From positions 1 to 55,441 of the forward strand of contig CAIKUQ010000053.1 in the NCBI GenBank assembly GCA_903830655.1: a stretch of 55,441 nucleotides of DNA. Reading direction: 5' to 3'. The DNA is from an uncultured Actinomycetes bacterium. GTDB taxonomy: Bacteria > Actinomycetota > Acidimicrobiia > Acidimicrobiales > RAAP-2. The position numbers were made by a program, and so were the translations under genes. A model generated the notes under the pieces. That model was not told the DNA's origin. It was given only the letters and a program-made list of their open reading frames with translations, and ran no database searches. This document shows, in pieces, positions 50,262 to 55,441 of the stretch (positions are counted from its first letter, which is position 1; each line of letters begins with the position of its first letter).

Positions 50262-51063
50262 GCCCGTAAGCACCGCCGACTTAGTTGCGGCGGGAATTGA
50301 ACGGCATGAAGCCAGGTGGCTGCTCGAAGAGTATGGCGCTACCGAGAGCCCCGAGCTTTTGAGTGCGCTGTCTCGCCGACTCGCCGGCGAGCCCCTCCAA
50401 TACATTTTGGGCCACTGGCCATTTCGCGGTCTCGACCTCGACGTGGATGCTCGGGTACTCATCCCGCGTCCCGAGACCGAAGAGCTCGTGAGTATCGCGC
50501 TTAGTGAACTTACTCGATTAAAGATTTCAGGGCCGAAGATCTTGGACTTGGGATGCGGATCTGGCGCAATTGGGCTCTCGCTTTCCTCGGAACTTGCCAA
50601 CGCGGGTATTTCATCAACGGTTGTGTGTGTCGATGAGTCTGTGGAGGCACTGGAGGTTGCCAAGAAAAATGCGGAAAAACACCGAATACCAGGTGTTGCT
50701 TTCATTCACTCGTCTTGGTTTGATGCGGTAGACCCCCTGTGGGCTGGAAGTTTTGACCTCATCGTGGCCAACCCGCCGTATGTTGGCGATGTGGAATTTT
50801 CAACCCTGGATCCGATCTTGCTGCACGAACCAAAGTCGGCCATTGTCTCGCCCGATATCGATTTTGTTCCAGGCTTTGCAGATCTCGATGTAATAATTCG
50901 ATCAGCCCCAAAATGGCTGGCTGCTCATGGAACTCTGATCTGCGAACACAGCGATATTCAGCGAGATGCGGCGATGAACACAGCACGCATGAGTGGTTTT
51001 AACGAGATTGATGATTTAGACGATCTCGCCGGTAAGCCTCGAGTGTTAGTGGCACGGCGATGA
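50251..51063 (+). CDS. prmC: Release factor glutamine N5-methyltransferase
   Basis: 270 residues from ATG 50251, overlapping the prfA stop by 11 bp; the upstream in-frame ATG at 50182 lies deep in prfA. An N-terminal helical domain is followed by PLQYILGHWPFRGLDLDV and LIPRPETEELV, the PrmC hallmark. SAM motif I is ILDLGCGSGAIGLSL and the catalytic motif is IVANPPYVG. It methylates the GGQ glutamine of RF1/RF2. The next gene, tsaC, overlaps by four bases. Confidence 0.95.
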   Translation: MDAKPVSTADLVAAGIERHEARWLLEEYGATESPELLSALSRRLAGEPLQYILGHWPFRGLDLDVDARVLIPRPETEELVSIALSELTRLKISGPKILDLGCGSGAIGLSLSSELANAGISSTVVCVDESVEALEVAKKNAEKHRIPGVAFIHSSWFDAVDPLWAGSFDLIVANPPYVGDVEFSTLDPILLHEPKSAIVSPDIDFVPGFADLDVIIRSAPKWLAAHGTLICEHSDIQRDAAMNTARMSGFNEIDDLDDLAGKPRVLVARR

Positions 51064-51659
51064 TTACGTTCGATCAGGCCCTCTGCGCGCTTCGTGCGGG
51101 TCAAGTGGTGGCCCTACCAACTGACACTGTGTATGGACTCGCCGCCTCACTAGAGTCGCCTGCGGCCATTGAGGCCATTTACCTGCTCAAAGAACGACCG
51201 GAAACCATGGCGCTGCCGGTCTTGGTGTCCGAGTACGAGCAGATCTCCGCCATGGGGATTACGCTTCAGCCTGAAGATTACGCAGTTTTGAATGAGGTGT
51301 GGCCCGGGGATTTCACCGTCATTTTGCCAGCTCCAGAGGCAATTTCTCAACTTGTTGGGGGTAGAAATGGGACAGTTGCGATCCGAATTCCCAGAGACCC
51401 CTTAGTTCTTGAATTGTTAGCCGAGAGCGGGCCACTTGCGGTAACGAGCGCCAATAAACATGGTGAGCCAACACCAACTACTGCCGAAGGTGTGGACGCT
51501 ATTTTTGTCGGTGAATCTAACTTTGCGGGAACGCTCGACGGGGGAGTGCGGAGTTCTCAGCCTTCAGCAATCATGGATATGAGTGAAGATCCCTGGCGAA
51601 TTGTTCGGCAAGGTCGACTCAGTGACGCCGAGGCGAAAGGACTCACTCAAAAGCCCTGA
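51060..51659 (+). CDS. tsaC: L-threonylcarbamoyladenylate synthase (Sua5/YciO/YrdC family)
   Basis: 199 residues. The YrdC fold markers are ALPTDTVYGLAAS near the N-terminus, the lysine/arginine region LLKERPETMALPVLV, WPGDFTVILPA, VAIRIPRDPLVLELL and SGPLAVTSANKHGEPTP. It makes threonylcarbamoyl-AMP for t6A37 tRNA modification. It is short (no Sua5 C-terminal domain), hence TsaC-like. Last gene of the conserved translation block; in mycobacteria the next genes are for a GlcNAc-phosphate transferase and ATP synthase, whereas here a large surface protein follows. Confidence 0.93.
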   Translation: MITFDQALCALRAGQVVALPTDTVYGLAASLESPAAIEAIYLLKERPETMALPVLVSEYEQISAMGITLQPEDYAVLNEVWPGDFTVILPAPEAISQLVGGRNGTVAIRIPRDPLVLELLAESGPLAVTSANKHGEPTPTTAEGVDAIFVGESNFAGTLDGGVRSSQPSAIMDMSEDPWRIVRQGRLSDAEAKGLTQKP

Positions 51660-51790
51660 AAGTAAGGCCGAGAGCGTGGTCAAAGTAGATAAGCCAGGAA
51701 TCCATGGCTCCAGGGATGAGGTTTTCCAGAGGCGTGGAGCTAGTGAAAGGCCCATTTAGGCGACAAGCAAGGGGGCGAAACCTGCAAAAG

Positions 51791-51805
51791 AAGTTAATTT
51801 AACTT
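51791..51805. promoter_or_regulatory. 15-bp perfect palindrome upstream of surface-protein gene
   Basis: AAGTTAA-T-TTAACTT lies 23 bases upstream of the -10 box (51829-51834), about where a -35 region or regulator site would be. The rest of the 181-bp gap after tsaC (51660-51840) shows no gene or convincing terminator. Confidence 0.45.
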
Positions 51806-51828
51806 ACAGGTGATAAAGATTTGTGTAG

Positions 51829-51834
51829 TAGGTT
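51829..51834 (+). promoter_or_regulatory. -10 element of leaderless surface-protein gene
   Basis: TAGGTT is six bases before ATG 51841, with no Shine-Dalgarno. Confidence 0.45.
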
Positions 51835-51840
51835 CCATTT

Positions 51841-54800
51841 ATGACCCCTTTCTCTGGGCTGCTACATATAAAAATCATTCTTCGGAAACTGATTGTTGCC
51901 TTCTTCAGCCTGGTGGCGCTCGCGGTGGGACTTCTTGCTTTCATAGGTTCGGCATCGGCGATAGGCGTAACAGATACGGGCCTGAACAATGCTGCCTTGA
52001 ATAACGTGAGTATCTACTACTCGACCCTCGCTCAACCTCACCTGATCAATCCCGATCCCGGTACCGAATCGCTCAAGCTCACTCTGAAGAGCACCCAGCA
52101 AACTATTGGGCAACCCGGGGGCGCTACTCCACCGACGGGAACTAGCGGCCAGGGTGGGACCTTAACCTTCGGGAATTATCTCCAAATTGGTTCACAGGTG
52201 ACGATTAAGGTTTCGGGCTTGTCCTACGGCGAAAATGCGATTTCATTCACCGAGTTCGCCAGCGACGGCACGACAACGCAGACCTACACCTACTACGTTG
52301 AAGTTCCATACGCGATCACGTATGCGATGAACTGTCCAGAAAATTCGCCGAGCTGTACGAATAGTTCGAACTTCTATTTGCCAACGGGTTACTACACCGG
52401 TTCAACTGTCTACGCATCCCCGATGATTTACTCCATTGATGGGTACTTCCTAAGCAACTGGAATACGAGCGCTGATGGAACGGGTGCGGCATACATTCCC
52501 AACGACCCAATCGCGGGTCTCTCTGGAGACATGAGTCTTTACGCTCAGTGGGTCCAAGACCCGGTACCCATTACCGTTGTCTCGGTTTCATCGACTGACT
52601 TCGACTACGCGGACCCACTGGTCATGCTAACCGCCACTGAGTTTGACGCAAATGATGGAGTGACTTTATCGGGTGATGATGGGGCGACTGTCAAATTTTA
52701 CTATGGCCCAGGGGTATACATCGCCTCTTGCACCCTCTCTTCTTCGACCTGTTCAGTGAGTCAAAATAGCGGTGGTGCTCCGATCTACGCCGGCTGGAGC
52801 GGCGTCTACGCCGTAGTCCAATCAAGCCCTAACTACTATCAATCAACTTCTGATGGTGTTCCCTATTCAGTTAACAAAATCTCACCGGCTCTGACTAATA
52901 CCTTGACGAGTGGCTCATGGTCCGGTTCCGACCCTTCCTACACCGCAGTACTGGGCGACGCGCTTCACTTCAGCGCAGGAACCTCAACGGATTATACGCG
53001 CGGTGCAACCATTCAGCTCTATGACAACGGAACGCCTATTTCGGGTGAAACGTGCACTATTTACTGGGGCAACAGCAGTACCAATTGTTCTCTCAGCTAC
53101 ACCCCATCGACGCTCGGTCGACACACCATTTGGCTCGGGATTCCGAATCAAACTAACTACGACGGGGAAACTTCACAGTCGTTGACGGTTGACATTATTA
53201 ACCCAGTACAGGTATCGATTTCGGCGGTAGGGTCCAATTCGTCGTCACCTAACTTTGGCGACTCTCTATCCTACGTAGCCAACGTCGAAAACATGAGTCT
53301 CCACAATGCCACTGGCCCTGCGGTCGGTGGCGACACGGTCAATCTCTACGCCTCTCGGCTCGGGTCGGGTACTGACGTTTTGGTGGGTACGTGTGTCCTG
53401 GATCAGATCAGTGGTTCCTTAGCCCAATGCACGATTACGTCGACGACTATTCCGGCCGGAACAGATCAGGTCTGGGTTGGCTTCCCGGGCGACCTTAATT
53501 GGTCCCCCGCTAAATCTTCAACAATCAGTCAAACAGTGGGGCAGTATGACCTTGGCACCGGAACCGTTTTTGGATCAAACCTATCTCTCGACGCCCCCGG
53601 CGGTACCAGCGACTTAACGAACACTGGTACTCGCACCTACACCGATACGTGGACGTACGGTGATGGATACACCATTCCCACACCGTCGGATGCCGACACC
53701 GTTGGTCACAACAATGGCTCCATTACCTACGGCTCAGCTGACACTTTTGACTACGCAATCAGCGGCACGAACAACACGGCGGGTTGTTTTATCAAATCCG
53801 ATGGCACCGAATTCCTATACAGCACCGCCGGTAAGTGCAAGGTGATTATCAATTCGGTAAACACCGATGGCAATTTCACCTCAGGCTTCGAAACGCTGTC
53901 ACTAACGGTTTCCAAGGCCATACCCACAGTCGTTGTTTCTGACAATCATGGCGGTACCGCCACGGCGGGCACCTCGGTGGTCTTTACCGCCACCGTGAGT
54001 GGCGCAGGTCAAACGCCAACGGGAACTGTCTCCTTCTATGAAGGCGCGACAGCAATTGGGACCTGCTCCACCCAATCATTAACGAGCGGCACCAGTACTT
54101 GCTCGAAGAGCTTCTCGACTACGGGTAGTACAGAGGTCACCGCCAGGTATTCCGGAAGTACTGATTACAACGCGCTTACTTCGCCATCCGACATCTTTGT
54201 CGTTACTCCTGGCTCGCCAGCGGCGTATTTGTCGCCAATGTCTTGTGTTGACAACTTGGGCTCGATTACTGCTGACGCCACCGAAAGCTGCACAGTCACC
54301 CTCTACGACGCTTACGGCAACCGAATTTGGAACGGTGGCTACTCCGCAAGCCTGGCCTTTGTCAGTAGGGACGATGGATCAAACTTGACTGGTACGTGGG
54401 GCGCAATCACCGACCATGGTGATGGCACCTATACATCGATATTCACTCCATCGAACCACTTTTTAGGGCGCGTTGCTGCCAACGTGGAGGTTGATTCCTT
54501 TGCCACTAATTCTGAACAGAGCTTTACCGTTACCCCCGGTGCCCCCCAAGCGACGAGTTCGGCACTTACCTGCTTTCCGTATTCAGACGGCACCGCTTCT
54601 TGCACCATCACTCTCTACGATGCCGAGGGCAACCAGTTGGCTACAGGTGGTGACAGCGTTATTTTCAGCAGTGTCGGGGGTTCCTTCTCGATCGTTATCG
54701 ATAATGGAAACGGTAGCTACACGAGCACCTACACCCCAGCCGCTAACTGGGCGGGCATAGAAAACGTTACTGCCGAAGTGAACACGGTGGACACCACGAA

Positions 54801-55441
54801 GGTTCAACAATTCGCCGTCATTATTTTTAAGTTACCCCAAACAGGTGAGACATACCAGCAGATAGGTTTTTACCTCAGCAATCTGGCTCTGAACAGATTC
54901 ACTTCACCAGTGGGCTATGGCGACTTCGCTGGATGGACCACGGTATTGGGGAACTTTCCCGGTTACTTGGACGGTGGGATGTATGACTTCAGCGCCGGCA
55001 CTGTATTTTACGCCGTCTATAACGATCTACCTCCCGTCACAATCACCCTGGTTGACAACACGGGTCTTGGGTCGACGAGCTACGACATTGGCTACTTCGA
55101 TCAACCCACCACCTTGAGCACTCCCACCGCCGCGGGCTACACCTTTAACGGTTGGTTTGACTCCTCAAACAACCCGGTCAACTCCGTTGACTACACCTCA
55201 GGTACCGAGACGCTGACCGCTAGTTGGAGCGAGGTTGCTCCCGTCACCGTCACCCTGGCTGACGGCACTGGTAATGGGTCAACCACGTACACCATTGGCT
55301 ACTTCGATCAACCCACCACCTTGAGCACTCCCTCCGCCGCGGGCTACACCTTTAACGGTTGGTTCGACTCGCTGGGCAACCCAGTTACCTCCGTTGACTA
55401 CACCTCAGGTACCGAGACGCTGACCGCTAGTTGGAGCGAGG
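51841..55441 (+). CDS. Large secreted repeat protein / putative adhesin (3' end outside window)
   Basis: An open frame of 1200 codons without a stop. Signal peptide about 1-40: LRKLIVAFFSLVALAVGLLAFIGSASA was read in two parts, basic LRK then a hydrophobic core ending ASA. Domains: an InlB-type repeat at about 157-240 (GYFLSNWN...LYAQW); beta-rich Thr/Ser/Gly sequence; a bacterial Ig-like domain at about 696-785 (TPTGTVSFYEGATAIG); and two invasin/filamin-like domains at about 800-1000, each with LYDAxGN and DGTYTSxFTP-like patterns. At about 1066 tandem InlB-type repeats of 69 residues begin (GYTFNGWF..., ETLTASW). Anchor signals would lie beyond the window. Composition is richer in Thr, Ser, Tyr and Gly than the neighbours. 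Likely extracellular attachment or surface layer; target unknown. Confidence 0.82.
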   Translation, partial: MTPFSGLLHIKIILRKLIVAFFSLVALAVGLLAFIGSASAIGVTDTGLNNAALNNVSIYYSTLAQPHLINPDPGTESLKLTLKSTQQTIGQPGGATPPTGTSGQGGTLTFGNYLQIGSQVTIKVSGLSYGENAISFTEFASDGTTTQTYTYYVEVPYAITYAMNCPENSPSCTNSSNFYLPTGYYTGSTVYASPMIYSIDGYFLSNWNTSADGTGAAYIPNDPIAGLSGDMSLYAQWVQDPVPITVVSVSSTDFDYADPLVMLTATEFDANDGVTLSGDDGATVKFYYGPGVYIASCTLSSSTCSVSQNSGGAPIYAGWSGVYAVVQSSPNYYQSTSDGVPYSVNKISPALTNTLTSGSWSGSDPSYTAVLGDALHFSAGTSTDYTRGATIQLYDNGTPISGETCTIYWGNSSTNCSLSYTPSTLGRHTIWLGIPNQTNYDGETSQSLTVDIINPVQVSISAVGSNSSSPNFGDSLSYVANVENMSLHNATGPAVGGDTVNLYASRLGSGTDVLVGTCVLDQISGSLAQCTITSTTIPAGTDQVWVGFPGDLNWSPAKSSTISQTVGQYDLGTGTVFGSNLSLDAPGGTSDLTNTGTRTYTDTWTYGDGYTIPTPSDADTVGHNNGSITYGSADTFDYAISGTNNTAGCFIKSDGTEFLYSTAGKCKVIINSVNTDGNFTSGFETLSLTVSKAIPTVVVSDNHGGTATAGTSVVFTATVSGAGQTPTGTVSFYEGATAIGTCSTQSLTSGTSTCSKSFSTTGSTEVTARYSGSTDYNALTSPSDIFVVTPGSPAAYLSPMSCVDNLGSITADATESCTVTLYDAYGNRIWNGGYSASLAFVSRDDGSNLTGTWGAITDHGDGTYTSIFTPSNHFLGRVAANVEVDSFATNSEQSFTVTPGAPQATSSALTCFPYSDGTASCTITLYDAEGNQLATGGDSVIFSSVGGSFSIVIDNGNGSYTSTYTPAANWAGIENVTAEVNTVDTTKVQQFAVIIFKLPQTGETYQQIGFYLSNLALNRFTSPVGYGDFAGWTTVLGNFPGYLDGGMYDFSAGTVFYAVYNDLPPVTITLVDNTGLGSTSYDIGYFDQPTTLSTPTAAGYTFNGWFDSSNNPVNSVDYTSGTETLTASWSEVAPVTVTLADGTGNGSTTYTIGYFDQPTTLSTPSAAGYTFNGWFDSLGNPVTSVDYTSGTETLTASWSE
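55036..55441 (+). repeat. 207-bp tandem coding repeats (InlB type)
   Basis: Unit 1 is 55036-55242; unit 2 starts at 55243 and is cut by the window end. Long identical stretches occur at the same phase, for example around 55094-55125 and 55301-55332, and 55189-55234 and 55396-55441. The period of 69 codons keeps the frame. More copies probably follow. Confidence 0.9.

Noticed and set aside
55036..55441. Tandem repeats as a CRISPR array or non-coding satellite
   Set aside because: The period is 207 bp with no unique spacers, and the frame stays open through every unit, so these are protein repeats.
1..55441. Mobile elements, prophage, restriction or toxin-antitoxin systems
   Set aside because: No transposase, integrase, phage structural, restriction or toxin-antitoxin signature was recognised in any frame of the window.

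Overview
The window reads as a gene-dense chromosomal segment of a moderate-GC actinobacterium. Markers of the phylum are a WhiB regulator, a PdtaS-type histidine kinase next to it, a DUF3107 protein, the SCO1664 / DUF3090 / MSMEG_4193-type trio, an F420-type dehydrogenase subunit, and the order lysA-hom-thrC-rho-rpmE-prfA-prmC-tsaC. Moderate GC, very short intergenic gaps, overlapping convergent stop codons and many apparently leaderless start sites suggest a streamlined, perhaps aquatic, lineage such as Acidimicrobiia. That class assignment is an inference.

Layout. 1-5.8 kb: a partial metallo-beta-lactamase-fold gene, an S51/cyanophycinase-like protein with a cysteinyl-tRNA-synthetase-like tail, a small membrane protein, a TetR regulator, a DUF3293 protein and valS. 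5.8-9.2 kb: cysS, a cold-shock gene with a structured leader, a second TetR regulator and a family-4-type glycosyltransferase. 9.3-16.4 kb: gmd translationally coupled to a complete System I cytochrome c maturation operon ccmABCDEFGHI, including a 31-codon ccmD. 16.4-19.4 kb: a chromate transporter and a SufR-like Fe-S regulator, divergent from an Mrp-type Fe-S carrier. 19.4-26 kb: a dGTPase-like protein, DUF3107, a PdtaS-like kinase, whiB, etfBA and a DHA2 transporter. 26-28.9 kb: the minus-strand operon F420-dehydrogenase subunit / phosphomutase-like / DUF3090 / SCO1664-like. 29-35.7 kb: an Fpg/Nei-type glycosylase, a DedA protein, a Bcp peroxiredoxin, a DEAD-box helicase, a PIG-L deacetylase and aconitase. 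35.8-43.3 kb: argS, a Cys-rich micro-protein, a cobalamin riboswitch with btuFCD, pyk, a proline iminopeptidase and tRNA-Arg(CCG). 43.5-51.7 kb: the lysA-hom-thrC-rho-rpmE-prfA-prmC-tsaC block, with no thrB. 51.8 kb to the end: the 5' part of a large secreted repeat protein that runs off the window.

Regulatory structure is the most unusual aspect. More than a dozen starts lie 5-8 nt after a TANNNT -10 hexamer, the pattern of leaderless transcripts. valS and cysS appear to share one bidirectional -10 element. Of eleven convergent gene pairs, nine overlap at their 3' ends, five of them by exactly four bases with interlocked stop codons; the two that do not overlap are the ones with strong hairpin terminators (after csp and after pyk). 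Structured leaders, or operator-like dyads, precede csp, gmd, fpg, whiB, pyk, rho and the terminal surface-protein gene.

No CRISPR array, transposase, integrase, rRNA or replication origin was seen. The only stretch over 300 bases without a protein gene is 43119-43511, which holds the tRNA.
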